Source: Rhabdobacter roseus (GTDB lineage: Bacteria > Bacteroidota > Bacteroidia > Cytophagales > Spirosomataceae). Taken from it: a DNA stretch of 64,000 bases. Below the pieces are notes generated by a model. It was not told the DNA's origin. It did no database searches and was given only the letters and a program-made list of their open reading frames with translations. The position numbers and the translations under genes are program-made. Each line of letters opens with the position of its first letter. Position 1 is the stretch's first letter. The DNA lies in assembly GCF_014202275.1 (NCBI RefSeq), contig NZ_JACHGF010000001.1:868001-932000 (forward strand), written 5' to 3'. Below, piece by piece: positions 45,267 to 54,183 of the stretch.

Positions 45267-46241
45267 ATGAAAAGAATTGCTGTATTTACCTCTGGTGGAG
45301 ACGCCCCCGGAATGAACGCTTGCATCAGAGCGGTGGTAAGAGGCGCGGTATACCACGGGATTGAAGTTTTTGGAATACGGAAAGGCTATAACGGCATGAT
45401 TGCCGGCGATATATTTCAAATGTCCTCTCACTCGGTCAGTAATATTGTCCAGCGGGGCGGTACCATCCTCAAATCGGCGCGGAGTAAGGAATTCATGACG
45501 GCCGAAGGGCGTCAGAAGGCCTACGACCAGCTACAGGCACACGGCATTGAAGGCCTGGTGGCCATCGGGGGAAATGGTACCTTCACGGGAGCCATGATTT
45601 TTAACAACGAATACGGTGTCCCCACCGTAGGCGCCCCCGGTACCATCGACAACGACCTCTACGGTACCGACTACACCATTGGCTTCGATACCGCCGTGAA
45701 TACCGCCCTGGACGCCGTGGACCGCATCCGGGATACCGCCAGCTCGCACGACCGCATCTTTTTTATTGAGGTAATGGGACGCGACTCGGGCTACATCGCC
45801 ATTCAGTCGGGCATTGCCGGTGGAGCTGAGCTGGTGATGGTACCCGAGGTACTTACGCCCTTGTCGGAGGTCGTCGAAACGCTGAAGCAGGGCTGGAGCC
45901 GTTCCAAATCGTCGTCCATCATTGTGGTAGCCGAGGGCGAAGAGGAAGGCAACGCCACCGAAATCGCCGAGCGGATCAAAGCCCAGGTAGATGGCGACGT
46001 GGACATCCGGGTAACGACCCTGGGCCACACGCAGCGCGGCGGCGCCCCCACGGCCTACGACCGCATCCTGGCCAGCCGCCTGGGGCTGGGCGCGCTAGAG
46101 GGCCTCATTGCCGGACAAAAGAACGTGATGGCCGGGATCATCAACAACGAGCTCGTCTATACGCCTTTTGAAGATACCATCCGCCTGCCCAAGCCCATCA
46201 ACGAGGACTTGCTGCGGATGGTGAAGATTCTGAGTATCTAA
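45267..46241 (+). CDS. pfkA: ATP-dependent 6-phosphofructokinase
   Basis: A 324-residue protein of the usual length, catalysing fructose 6-phosphate phosphorylation in glycolysis. Motifs: TSGGDAPGMNA (9-19), RSKEF, the nucleotide loop AIGGNGTFTGA (99-109), PGTIDNDLYGTDYTIGFDTA with catalytic Asp128, VMGRDSGYIA, and LGHTQRGGAPTAYDR. The Gly at 104 indicates ATP rather than PPi use. Position 103 is Asn, where E. coli PfkA has Asp103 in GGDGS that helps bind magnesium. An AT-rich 285-base upstream region carries its promoter. Confidence 0.96.
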   Translation: MKRIAVFTSGGDAPGMNACIRAVVRGAVYHGIEVFGIRKGYNGMIAGDIFQMSSHSVSNIVQRGGTILKSARSKEFMTAEGRQKAYDQLQAHGIEGLVAIGGNGTFTGAMIFNNEYGVPTVGAPGTIDNDLYGTDYTIGFDTAVNTALDAVDRIRDTASSHDRIFFIEVMGRDSGYIAIQSGIAGGAELVMVPEVLTPLSEVVETLKQGWSRSKSSSIIVVAEGEEEGNATEIAERIKAQVDGDVDIRVTTLGHTQRGGAPTAYDRILASRLGLGALEGLIAGQKNVMAGIINNELVYTPFEDTIRLPKPINEDLLRMVKILSI

Positions 46242-46265
46242 GGTACCTTTAGGTACTTGCTACCA

Positions 46266-47039
46266 CTAGCAGTACCCTACCAATTTATAAACTACGAAGC
46301 CAATCCACTCGTGCCAAAGCAGCTCAGCGTAGCCAAATACGCGGGCTTCGGGCACGAGTAGCTGCTTGACGCTGGGGCTAAAGGCGCCGCCGTAAAAATC
46401 GGCGGGGAAGGTACCTACGTCGAGGCCCGCCTTCTGGAAACAACCCACCGAGCGGCGCATATGAAACGCCGAGGTGATGAGCAGGTAGCGCCCGCCCGGA
46501 AATTGGTCCCTTAGAATAGCCGCCGAAAACAGCGCGTTCTCCCGCGTATTGCGTGACTTCAGCTCCACGATAATATCTTCGTGAGGTACCCCCCACTGCG
46601 TCAGCAGCGCTGAGGCCTGCTGGCCGTCGGAGAGGTTGCGGGCCACGACCGGTGCCGCGTCGGTACCGCTGATCAGGATCTTCCGGATCTTCCCCGCCTT
46701 GTAGAGCAGGTAGGCCTGCAGGAAGCGGTCGGCGTGGTCGCCCAGGCCGGGGTGGTCGGCGTCCAGGCTGGGTACCGAGATCATCCCGCCCGTCAAAACT
46801 ACCCCCACGTCGTAGGTTTGGGGTACCTCTTGTAGGTTCACGGGCGCGTATTCCCAGGCGCGGTAGGCCCAGTTGACCAGGTACGAATTGGAGAGCAGAT
46901 ACAGCAGTAGAATCGCCGCCAGCACGGCCCGGCGCCGGTAGGTACGGTGGCGCGTCAGCAGAGCGAAGATCAGGAGAAGGAATACGATGCTAAGCGGCAA
47001 CACCAGGAAATCCAGCGCTTTGGACAGAAAGAAGAACAT
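46266..47039 (-). CDS. YdcF/ElyC family protein (DUF218)
   Basis: A 257-residue protein with two N-terminal membrane helices (FLVLPLSIVFLLLIFALL and AVLAAILLLYLLSNSYLV) and a periplasmic DUF218 domain: YDVGVVLTGGM, DRFLQAYLLYKAGKIRKILISG, SRNTRENALFSA and LLITSAFHMRRSVGCF. ElyC/SanA proteins affect envelope integrity and lipid-carrier use. It is convergent with pfkA, 24 bases apart, and divergent from the thioredoxin-like gene. Confidence 0.88.
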   Translation of the reverse strand: MFFFLSKALDFLVLPLSIVFLLLIFALLTRHRTYRRRAVLAAILLLYLLSNSYLVNWAYRAWEYAPVNLQEVPQTYDVGVVLTGGMISVPSLDADHPGLGDHADRFLQAYLLYKAGKIRKILISGTDAAPVVARNLSDGQQASALLTQWGVPHEDIIVELKSRNTRENALFSAAILRDQFPGGRYLLITSAFHMRRSVGCFQKAGLDVGTFPADFYGGAFSPSVKQLLVPEARVFGYAELLWHEWIGFVVYKLVGYC

Positions 47040-47110
47040 TTGGGTACGATGCTGGTTAGTTGTGTCGTTTTGAGGTTAAATTTGTCGAAGAAATCCATAA
47101 AAGCAAAAAT

Positions 47111-48568
47111 ATGAAGAAAGCGTGTATCGGCTTACTCCTCCTGTTATCGCTCACGAGCCGGGCTTCGGCCCAGGGGTACCGCATCGAGGCGACCCTCAAA
47201 GGCCTGAAAGACACTACCTGTATTTTGGGGCACTACCTGTACAGCAACCAGCAGTTTGTGGCCAAAGACACCGCCCGCGTCGACGCCCAGGGCCGTATGG
47301 TGTTTGAAGGTACCTCCGAGCTACCCGGCGGGCTTTACCTCATCCTGCCGCCGGGCCAGCGCCGCTTCGTAGAGCTGATCTACTCGGGCCAGGAGCCGCG
47401 CTTTTCGCTGGAAACCGACACCGCTTCTATCGTGAAAAGCATGGTGGTAAAGGGGTCCAAGGAAAACGAGCTGTACTATACTTTCCAGCAAGAAGTCAAT
47501 AAGATCATAGCCGAGCTAGAGGCGCTCTTGCTAGAGAAAAAGACCCGCACCGACCCCGCCAGCCAGGAGCTGATCAATAAAAAAATGGCCGACCACCAAA
47601 AGCAGCTTACCGACTACCACCGCCGCTGGGTCACCGAGCACGAAGGTACCTTTGCCGCCAGCTTGGTGAAGGCCTCGCTGGACCCGGAAATTCCGCCCGC
47701 GCCGAAGCTCGCCAATGGCAAAACCGACTCGACCTGGGTATTTGACTACTACAAGGGCCATTTCTGGGACAACTTCGATTTTGCCGACGCCCGGCTGCTG
47801 CGCACGCCTTTCGTGCAGGCCAAGCTCGACCGCTACATCAAAGGGCTGGTGGTGCAGTCGGCGGATTCGCTCACCAAAGAGGCCGACTACCTGGTGGCGC
47901 GCGCCGCGGCCAACCGCGACATGAAGACGTACTTTATCTACTACATCACGGGCCAGTACGAAGACGCCAAGGTAGTGGGTACGGAGAGTGTGTTTGTTCA
48001 CATGGCCGAAAAGTACTACCTGACCGGCCAGATGGAAATCTCCGAAGACGGAAAAAAACGCATCGCGGAGCGGGTCGCTACCATGAAGCCGCTCCTGGTA
48101 AATAAAATCATCCCGAACCTGACGGTGGCCGATACGCTGCGCCGCCCCATCAACCTGCACGACATCAGGGCCGAGTACACGGTACTGTTCTTTTATTCAC
48201 CTACCTGCGGGCACTGCAAGGAAGCCGCCCCCATGCTGAAGGCGTTTTACGACGCCAACAAGGCGAGCGGCGTGAAAGTACTGGCCATCGCCACGGAGCA
48301 CCCCGAGGAGTGGGCCAAGTACATCAAAACCTATAAGCTGGGCGAGCTCATGCACGGCTACGATTTCGCCTCGCGCATCGACTACCGCCGCCAGTTCGAC
48401 GTTTTCTCTACGCCTACGATCTACGTGCTCGATAAGGACAAGCGCATCGTGGCCCGCCGGATGCCCATCGAGCAGCTCGACGATTTTTATAATTTTTACC
48501 GGAAAAGCCACCCGGCCGCCGCCCCCAAGAAAAGCGTCCCGAATCAGGCGGCTAAAACCGGGAAATAA
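47111..48568 (+). CDS. Thioredoxin-like (TlpA/ResA family) protein with DUF4369 domain
   Basis: About 485 residues with a signal peptide (CIGLLLLLSLTSRASAQ). The N-terminal DUF4369-like beta domain (20-110: ATLKGLKDTTCILGHYL, ARVDAQGRMVFEG) is followed by a helical middle region (DUF5106-like, 120-340) and a C-terminal thioredoxin fold with YSPTCGHCKEAAP (CxxC near residue 366), ATEHPEEWAKYIK, cis-Pro in STPTIYVLD. The CGHC active site is the PDI-like, oxidising type. It is probably a periplasmic thiol-disulfide exchanger. ATG 47111 begins the signal peptide. Confidence 0.88.
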   Translation: MKKACIGLLLLLSLTSRASAQGYRIEATLKGLKDTTCILGHYLYSNQQFVAKDTARVDAQGRMVFEGTSELPGGLYLILPPGQRRFVELIYSGQEPRFSLETDTASIVKSMVVKGSKENELYYTFQQEVNKIIAELEALLLEKKTRTDPASQELINKKMADHQKQLTDYHRRWVTEHEGTFAASLVKASLDPEIPPAPKLANGKTDSTWVFDYYKGHFWDNFDFADARLLRTPFVQAKLDRYIKGLVVQSADSLTKEADYLVARAAANRDMKTYFIYYITGQYEDAKVVGTESVFVHMAEKYYLTGQMEISEDGKKRIAERVATMKPLLVNKIIPNLTVADTLRRPINLHDIRAEYTVLFFYSPTCGHCKEAAPMLKAFYDANKASGVKVLAIATEHPEEWAKYIKTYKLGELMHGYDFASRIDYRRQFDVFSTPTIYVLDKDKRIVARRMPIEQLDDFYNFYRKSHPAAAPKKSVPNQAAKTGK

Positions 48569-48757
48569 CCCCCGAGGTACCTTATATTCCTTTGTGAGCT
48601 GTTTTGCGAAGTACCTTTTTAACATGAACGAACAGCGTGCCGTATGGCCACTTACGGTACTTCATGTCACGTAGTATCAATTGCAAAATCGCAGGTAGGT
48701 ACTTTTATGGAATAAAGGTACCTACTACTGTTTTTAGGCTTCCCGAAGGGAGAAAAT

Positions 48758-48778
48758 GACCCCAGCGGGGTCGCACCT
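48758..48778. repeat. GACCCCAGCGGGGTCGCACCT palindromic repeat
   Basis: Stem GACCCC/GGGGTC around AGC, followed by GCACCT. It differs from the copy at 26455-26475 by paired changes in the stem (GACCAC/GTGGTC), so base pairing is kept. Confidence 0.6.
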
Positions 48779-48806
48779 CTTATTTATTTCGATCAAGAAT
48801 GAAAAA

Positions 48807-48845
48807 GGGGTACTTGGCTAGGAAATCTTTCCAGCCAGGTACCCC
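48807..48845 (-). terminator. Terminator hairpin with RRGTACYY in the stem
   Basis: GGGGTACTTGGCTAGG pairs with CCAGCCAGGTACCCC (one bulge, one G-T pair). On the minus strand the stem is followed by TTTTT, fitting the lipoprotein gene that ends at 48855. Confidence 0.6.
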
Positions 48846-48854
48846 CTCTGCCCA

Positions 48855-50003
48855 TTAATACTTGGCGTAGAACGTCCGGAAGCGGCTCGTCAGGCGGTCG
48901 TAGATGGGTTTGCTAAACTCAACGAAGAGCTGCTGGGGTGGGGGCGGCAGCAGCTCCTTGGAGTTGCACATCCGCTTTTGCTCGGCGGTGAGGGCACGCT
49001 CGTCGCCGTTGAAACTACCCCACTGGCAAAACCAGTTGTAGTCGCCCTGGAATTTTTCCTGGTTTACTACTTTTTTTGTTTCAAAATCCCGGATTTGCAT
49101 ATCCAGCAGGCCGCTGGAGTGGACGGTTTTGCGGCTTTGGGTGAGCTTGGCCGTTACTTTGTTGTACACAGGTACCTTTTTGCCGTTCACGGTGGTTTCG
49201 CCCACCTTCACGCTGTCTTTGCTGGTCACGACCTCCGTCTTGGCTTCGACCAGCGTTTGGCCCACCACGAAGTCGTCAAATTGCAGCGTGATCACGTGGT
49301 CGGGACGTACCTTAAGGTTCGTTGCTTCCTCGGGCGTATAAAAGTGCACAAACTTGTTCAGGCGGCGGTTGGTTTGCAAAAACTCGCTGATGCGGTTCTG
49401 GAAGTACTCGTTGCTGAGCTGGTAGGCCCGCGACGTAACCAGTACCTGCTCTACCACTACCTTGAAGGAGCCTTCTTCGTAGGCCTGGTCGAGCTGCCGG
49501 GTCACGTCCCGGAAGCCAGGAACGAGGTTTTGGGCCCGCTCGAACTGCTCGAAGGCCCGGCGGGCGTTGTCGCGCCCGCCCGTGGAGAGCAGCTGCTGCC
49601 CGCTGGCGTAGCGCTCTTCGGCGGCGTTTTGGCGAGCCGTTTTTTCTTCTTCATGAAAGCCCTGGGCCTTGACCATGCGGAGGCAGGCGGGGCAGCTACG
49701 TAGGGCGTCGTACATGCGGTTGAGGCCGGTGTAGGCTTCGGCGATGGGCTCCCAGTGGAAAGGATCGGAGCTGTTCTGAAAGCGGGCAATGTCTTCCTGA
49801 GCCTGCTGCACGGCCAGTGGGTAGGCTTCTTTCAGGATTTCTTCGGATGATGCGTGGCGGGCGTTGTCGCGGAGCTTGTCAACGGCCCGCAGCACCGACT
49901 CTTCGTAATCGCCCCGGCGCAGGGATTTCTTGGCCGATTTACAGCTTTCAAAGGCCATTAAAATAGCCAGGCAAAGCAAAAGGGAATTAAATGAACGTTT
50001 CAT
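48855..50003 (-). CDS. Hypothetical lipoprotein with helical repeats
   Basis: A 382-residue protein with a lipoprotein signal (LLLCLAILMAFESC, lipid on Cys21). The first half is helical and TPR-like (RRGDYEESVLRAVDKLRD, EEILKEAYPLAVQQAQEDIA, EAYTGLNRMYDALRSC, DNARRAFEQFERAQNLVPGF); the second half is beta-rich (VRPDHVITLQFDDFVVGQT) and resembles a repeat of a lipoprotein domain seen in Bacteroidota. No named family was recognised. It is divergent from nothing close; the DUF58 gene lies 62 bases upstream on the same strand. Confidence 0.7.
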   Translation of the reverse strand: MKRSFNSLLLCLAILMAFESCKSAKKSLRRGDYEESVLRAVDKLRDNARHASSEEILKEAYPLAVQQAQEDIARFQNSSDPFHWEPIAEAYTGLNRMYDALRSCPACLRMVKAQGFHEEEKTARQNAAEERYASGQQLLSTGGRDNARRAFEQFERAQNLVPGFRDVTRQLDQAYEEGSFKVVVEQVLVTSRAYQLSNEYFQNRISEFLQTNRRLNKFVHFYTPEEATNLKVRPDHVITLQFDDFVVGQTLVEAKTEVVTSKDSVKVGETTVNGKKVPVYNKVTAKLTQSRKTVHSSGLLDMQIRDFETKKVVNQEKFQGDYNWFCQWGSFNGDERALTAEQKRMCNSKELLPPPPQQLFVEFSKPIYDRLTSRFRTFYAKY

Positions 50004-50065
50004 GGAGAGAGGGGGAACACGATAAAGATTTACGTATCAAAACGGCCCCCAAATTTCCAAAAAAA

Positions 50066-50980
50066 TCATTTCATTTTTGAGCGTTTTACTAAATAGGATA
50101 AGAGAATGGGATCATAGCCCTGGTTGATGTCGGCCTCGATGAAATCAATCTTGTACTGGCCGCACTTCAGCTTGAGGTCTTGGTAGAATTTCTTGACGTA
50201 CTGCTGGTAGGAGTCACGTACCTGGCTGGGCTGTACCTTCACGCGGTCGCCGGTTTCGAGGTCGATGAATTCGTAGGGACGATCTTCAAATTGGAATTCT
50301 TCCTCCGTACGGCGGTCCGTGACGTGGAAGAGAAGTACCTCGTGCAGGTTGTGGCGCAGGTGCTGCAGGGCCGAGAAGAGCTGCTCGGTATGCTCCAGGT
50401 CATCGAACATATCGCTGAATATCACCACCAGCGAGCGTTTGTGAATTTTCTCGGCCAGCAAATGAACTACCTCCGCCACCGAGGTTTTTTTGAGCGACTT
50501 GGACTGGTGCAGCAAATTGTCGAGCTCCAGCAGGATCTTGTGCACGTGCGAGGGGGTCGATTTAACGGCCGTTTGCACTTCGATCTGGTCCGAAAAGGTA
50601 CAGAGGCTCACCGCGTCTTTTTGCCGCTGCAGCAGGTTGGCCAGGCTCGCCGCCGCCATGATGCTGAACGTCATCTTGCCGTAGCTTTCTTCGGGATAGT
50701 ACATCGACGACGACGTGTCGAGCAGGATGTGGCAGCGCAGGTTGGTTTCTTCCTCGTAACGCTTTACGTGCAGGCGGTCCGTTTTGGCGTATACCTTCCA
50801 GTCGATGTGCCGGGTACTTTCGCCCGTATTGTAAAGGCGGTGCTCGGCAAATTCCACCGAAAAACCGTGAAAAGGCGACTTATGAAGCCCGGTAATGAAG
50901 CCTTCGACCAGCTGCTTGGCCAGAAATTCCAGGTTACCAAATTCGCGAATCTTGGCCAGGTCCAGTTGGCGCGTGTTCAT
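50066..50980 (-). CDS. DUF58 domain-containing protein (von Willebrand A-like)
   Basis: A 304-residue cytoplasmic protein. The DUF58 signature is RLYNTGESTRHIDWKVYAK (near 60-80), followed by a vWA fold with MIDAS-like DTSSSM near 105 and later VVIFSDMFDD. DUF58 proteins usually sit next to MoxR AAA+ ATPases and help assemble metal or membrane complexes; no MoxR gene is adjacent here. ATG 50980 was chosen because it gives the usual N-terminus; the longer frame adds a hydrophobic stretch. Confidence 0.88.
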   Translation of the reverse strand: MNTRQLDLAKIREFGNLEFLAKQLVEGFITGLHKSPFHGFSVEFAEHRLYNTGESTRHIDWKVYAKTDRLHVKRYEEETNLRCHILLDTSSSMYYPEESYGKMTFSIMAAASLANLLQRQKDAVSLCTFSDQIEVQTAVKSTPSHVHKILLELDNLLHQSKSLKKTSVAEVVHLLAEKIHKRSLVVIFSDMFDDLEHTEQLFSALQHLRHNLHEVLLFHVTDRRTEEEFQFEDRPYEFIDLETGDRVKVQPSQVRDSYQQYVKKFYQDLKLKCGQYKIDFIEADINQGYDPILLSYLVKRSKMK

Positions 50981-51087
50981 AGGAAGTACCAGGGCTAAAG
51001 TGAATAGAAAACCGTTTCCAGGCCTTAACAACGGACCGTAGCCGGGGATTAGTATCCCGAAAGCCAGCCGTGGCGACGAAGCTGCCG

Positions 51088-51552
51088 TTATTTTTTCCCT
51101 TCGTCGACGCGGCGGCTCGAAATAATCTCTCCGCTGTCGGGTAGTATCTTTTCGTCCGAATCCAGTAATACCATGCCTTCCATGCCTACCACCCGTACCG
51201 ACACCTGCGCTACGCCCTGGCTGAGGAGCCCCAGCTCTTTGGCGGCGCCCTTGCTGATGTCGATGAGCCGGTGCTTGCTGTAAGGGCCGCGGTCGTTTAC
51301 GCGCACGATTACTTTTTGCTGAGTGGTGGTGTTGGTTACTTCCAACATGGTGTTGTGAGGAAGCGTCCGGTGGGCGGCGGTGAATTCGTGGCTGCTGAAT
51401 TTTTCGCCGAAGAAGGTCTTTCGACCGTTGAATTTAGTAGCGTAATAAGAAGCTTTGCCTGTTTCTGTGGTGCCAAGGTAAGCTTGAGCCTGGGCATAGA
51501 GAGGTTTTGAAAAGGTCAGGAGGAGGAATACAAAAAAAGAGGAATAGCTCAT
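51088..51552 (-). CDS. RlpA-like septal/peptidoglycan lytic transglycosylase, short form
   Basis: A 154-residue protein with a signal peptide (FFVFLLLTFSKPLYAQAQ). The double-psi beta-barrel has GKASYYATKFNGRKTFFGEKF, EFTAAHRTLPHNTMLEVTN and VRVNDRGPYSKHRLIDISKGAAKELG, the RlpA catalytic Asp being in NDRGP. It lacks the C-terminal SPOR domain of E. coli RlpA. It probably cleaves glycan strands lacking peptide stems. ATG 51552 starts the signal peptide. Confidence 0.9.
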   Translation of the reverse strand: MSYSSFFVFLLLTFSKPLYAQAQAYLGTTETGKASYYATKFNGRKTFFGEKFSSHEFTAAHRTLPHNTMLEVTNTTTQQKVIVRVNDRGPYSKHRLIDISKGAAKELGLLSQGVAQVSVRVVGMEGMVLLDSDEKILPDSGEIISSRRVDEGKK

Positions 51553-51819
51553 ACCAGGGAGGTTAGGTGAAACAAAATGCCAAACTGAAATCCGGTTATC
51601 GTGCAGATTATCAGATTCTTCGGCACGATAGGTACTGCTCTGAAACGTCAAATATAAAACATTGATCCTATTAAAGCCTACTCTGTATACGTATAGTGCA
51701 ATCTTTTCGCAACGATATTCAACTATTTTTTACTATAATCACACCTATACGTTGGATATTTTTTTTGTGAACAATAAAATTTCTATTTTAGCGTTCGATT
51801 AACCTTAAATCTAGACATA

Positions 51820-52140
51820 GTGGAAGACAGAGAGAAAATCTACTCCAAACGAGTCAGGGCCGGAAAACGTACGTACTTCTTCGATGTTCGCTCGACGCGC
51901 TCCAACGATTACTACCTAACGATCACCGAAAGTCGCCGTCATCCGCAGGGAGAAGGCTTCACGTACGAGAAACACAAGATGTTTCTTTACAAGGAGGACT
52001 TCGACAAGTTCGTGGACGCACTTCGGGAGGCCGTCGATCACGTCAAAACCGAGCTGATGCCCGAAGTGGATTTTTCACAATATGAGGTAAAAGCCGACGA
52101 GCTGGATGAGGTGGGTGGTACTGAATTGAAGTGGGAGTAG
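51820..52140 (+). CDS. DUF3276 (PUR-alpha-like) nucleic-acid-binding protein
   Basis: A 106-residue cytoplasmic protein made of one PUR repeat: KIYSKRVRAGKRTYFFDVRST, DYYLTITESRR, FTYEKHKMFLYKEDFDKFVDAL. It belongs to the DUF3276 family of Bacteroidota and Spirochaetes; the Borrelia relative EbfC/BpuR-type PUR protein binds DNA and RNA. The start is GTG at 51820, with no ATG nearby, and length matches the family. An AT-rich 267-base region lies upstream; ychF follows at 134 bases. Confidence 0.85.
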   Translation: MEDREKIYSKRVRAGKRTYFFDVRSTRSNDYYLTITESRRHPQGEGFTYEKHKMFLYKEDFDKFVDALREAVDHVKTELMPEVDFSQYEVKADELDEVGGTELKWE

Positions 52141-52227
52141 AACCCCGTTACCCTTTTTCTATCGTAAGAAATTTGAGCCTTCGGAGTCAATCTCCGGGGG
52201 CTATTTAGTTTTTCGCCCGGTAAATGG

Positions 52228-52235
52228 TAATTTTG
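52228..52235 (+). promoter_or_regulatory. TAnnTTTG -7 element for ychF
   Basis: TAATTTTG, 39 bases upstream of the ychF ATG. Confidence 0.5.
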
Positions 52236-52273
52236 CGGAGAAATTTTCAAATTCTCGCTTACCAACCTGAACA

Positions 52274-53374
52274 ATGAGTCTTCAATGTGGGATTGTCGGA
52301 TTACCGAACGTAGGGAAGTCCACGCTATTTAACGCCATATCCAGCGGCAAGGCCGAAGCGGCCAATTATCCATTTTGTACCATCGAGCCCAACGTGGGCG
52401 TCGTGACGGTACCCGACGAGCGCCTTGAGGTACTTACCGAACTGGTGAAGCCCCAAAAGGTACTTCCTACCATCATCGAGTTTGTGGACATCGCCGGGCT
52501 GGTCAAAGGTGCCAGCCAGGGCGCGGGCCTGGGCAATAAATTCCTGGCCAATATCCGGGAGGTAGATGCCATCGTGCACGTGATCCGCTGCTTTCAGGAC
52601 GAAAACGTGGTGCACGTGGAAGGCAAGGTAGATCCCGTTTTTGATAAAGAAATCATCGATACCGAGTTGCAGCTGAAAGACCTCGAGTCGGTCGATAAAA
52701 AGCTCCAGCGCATCGACAAGGCCGCGCGCGTGGGTGACGCCAAAGCCAAGGCTGAGCTGGAGATTCTGAAGCAGTACAAAGCCGCGCTGGAAGCCGGTAA
52801 AAGCGCCCGGACGGTACAGGTCTCCGAGGAAGACAAACGCGCGGCCATCGGTGACCTGCAGCTGCTGACGGCCAAGCCGATCTTGTACGTAGCCAACGTA
52901 GACGAAGCCTCCATGCTGACGGGCAACGAGTACTCCGAACGCCTGAAAGCGGCCGTCAAGGACGAAAACGCCGAAGTCGTGGTACTTTCGGCCTCCATCG
53001 AATCGCAGATTGCCGAGATCGACGACCCCGAAGAGCAGGCGCTTTTCCTGGAAGAGTTTGGCCTCACGGAGTCCGGGCTCACCCGCCTCATCAAGGCCTC
53101 GTATAGCCTCCTGGACCTCATCACGTACTTTACGGCCGGGGTAAAAGAAGTACGCGCCTGGACGATCCGCCGGGGCTGGAAAGCCCCGCAGGCCGCGGGC
53201 GTGATCCACACCGACTTCGAGCGGGGCTTCATCCGGGCGGAGGTCATCAAACTACCCGACTACCAGCAGTACCGCACCGAAGCCGCCGTGAAAGAGGCCG
53301 GTAAGATGTCGGTCGAGGGCAAGGAGTACGTCGTCAAGGACGGCGACATCATGCACTTCCGCTTCAACGTGTAG
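52274..53374 (+). CDS. ychF: Redox-regulated ATPase YchF (Obg-like)
   Basis: A 366-residue protein of the usual length. G1 is GLPNVGKST (8-16), G3 is [10 protein letters not shown], and the G4 position is NVDE instead of NKxD, the change that makes YchF prefer ATP. A coiled-coil insertion lies near 130-200 and the C-terminal TGS domain starts [12 protein letters not shown] and ends [11 protein letters not shown]. YchF binds ribosomes and modulates stress responses. A strong hairpin follows the stop codon. Confidence 0.97.
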   Translation: MSLQCGIVGLPNVGKSTLFNAISSGKAEAANYPFCTIEPNVGVVTVPDERLEVLTELVKPQKVLPTIIEFVDIAGLVKGASQGAGLGNKFLANIREVDAIVHVIRCFQDENVVHVEGKVDPVFDKEIIDTELQLKDLESVDKKLQRIDKAARVGDAKAKAELEILKQYKAALEAGKSARTVQVSEEDKRAAIGDLQLLTAKPILYVANVDEASMLTGNEYSERLKAAVKDENAEVVVLSASIESQIAEIDDPEEQALFLEEFGLTESGLTRLIKASYSLLDLITYFTAGVKEVRAWTIRRGWKAPQAAGVIHTDFERGFIRAEVIKLPDYQQYRTEAAVKEAGKMSVEGKEYVVKDGDIMHFRFNV

Positions 53375-53400
53375 GGTACTTTATCTTTACAAACACGCTA

Positions 53401-53449
53401 AAAACAGCTCCGGCAGGTACCTTCACCAAGTACCTGCCGGAGCTGTTTT
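53401..53449. terminator. Bidirectional terminator with 20-base perfect stem
   Basis: The 20 bases at 53401-53420 (AAAACAGCTCCGGCAGGTAC) are the exact complement of 53430-53449, with a nine-base loop. AAAA/TTTT at the ends makes it usable in both directions, for ychF and for the reverse gene at 53608. The stem holds AGGTAC at the loop side, and the loop completes an RRGTACYY site on each arm. Confidence 0.85.
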
Positions 53450-53460
53450 GCTTTCTTCGT

Positions 53461-53542
53461 TTCGCTCGTTCGCGTTTGTACGTTCGCTCGTTCGCGTTTG
53501 CAACGCGAACGGGTCGGAAGGTAGCGTTTGTAACGCGAATGG
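53461..53542. repeat. Cluster of GCGTTTGCAACGC palindromic repeats
   Basis: A half copy (TTCGCGTTTGTACG) near 53469, a full TTCGCGTTTGCAACGCGAA at 53491-53509, and a third GCGTTTGTAACGCGAA at 53524-53539, between the convergent ychF and lipoprotein genes. Confidence 0.75.
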
Positions 53543-53607
53543 ACCAAAAGGTACTTTGGAGAAGTTATCTTTACCACCAACCCAGCCAACCAAATGGGTT
53601 GGCGGAT

Positions 53608-54006
53608 CTAGTTCAGGTCGAGGGTTGAATACAGGATATTCTCCTTTTTGGTAGCTTGGCCAAGTACCTTTGCCCCATCTTCCCCGGTAATGAAAAAAGG
53701 CTTTCCCTGGCAATCGAATAAATAGTAGGCGATGCCACCACTTCCTAAGCCAAAATTGGTATAAAAAAGGGGGGTACCCTGGTACTTTATCAGGGAAACC
53801 GTACCGATATATTGCCCCTGATGCGCCTGCGAGGTTCTGTCTGCTTCGGCTTTGGTCAGCAGGTCTTCCAGCCACGGCAGCGCATTTTGCCCACAGGCTT
53901 TTCGTGCCCTGGCCAGCGCGTGTGGCGTATCCTGTAGATCAACGCGCTCGTTTTTACAGCCAATGGCCACTAGCACAATCAGTAGAAGTTTCCCCGCGAT
54001 TTTCAT
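53608..54006 (-). CDS. Hypothetical lipoprotein
   Basis: A 132-residue protein with a lipoprotein signal (AGKLLLIVLVAIGC, lipid on Cys17). The mature part has ARKACGQNALPWLEDLLTKAEAD, then a beta region (GTVSLIKYQGTPLFYTNFG, AYYLFDCQGKPFFITGE), with two conserved-looking Cys. No family was recognised. The segment GEDGAKVLGQA near the end is unusual but unassigned. It ends near the bidirectional terminator it may share with ychF. Confidence 0.7.
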   Translation of the reverse strand: MKIAGKLLLIVLVAIGCKNERVDLQDTPHALARARKACGQNALPWLEDLLTKAEADRTSQAHQGQYIGTVSLIKYQGTPLFYTNFGLGSGGIAYYLFDCQGKPFFITGEDGAKVLGQATKKENILYSTLDLN

Positions 54007-54105
54007 AAAGTAGGTTTGTGTAAATACTTATTTCTGCCGTAGAAGATTCACTTACAGCCCACAAGGTTGGAAACTTTTAAGAAGATTCATTAAAAAACAG
54101 CAAAA

Positions 54106-54147
54106 AAGCTCCGGCAGGTACCTTAGGCAAAGTACCCGCCGGAGCTT
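54106..54147 (-). terminator. Terminator with stem similar to the ychF terminator
   Basis: AAGCTCCGGCAGGTAC at 54106-54121 pairs with GTACCCGCCGGAGCTT at 54132-54147 (one G-T pair). On the minus strand it is followed by seven T, ending the gene at 54184. The GCTCCGGCAGGTAC half-stem is the same as in 53405-53420. Confidence 0.8.
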
Positions 54148-54183
54148 GGCTTCTTTATGCTAAAAAGTACCCTGAAGGTACCT

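Noticed and set aside
53461-53542. Palindrome cluster considered as an insertion sequence
   Set aside because: No transposase frame, no terminal inverted repeats framing the cluster and no target duplication seen; better described as small dispersed repeats.
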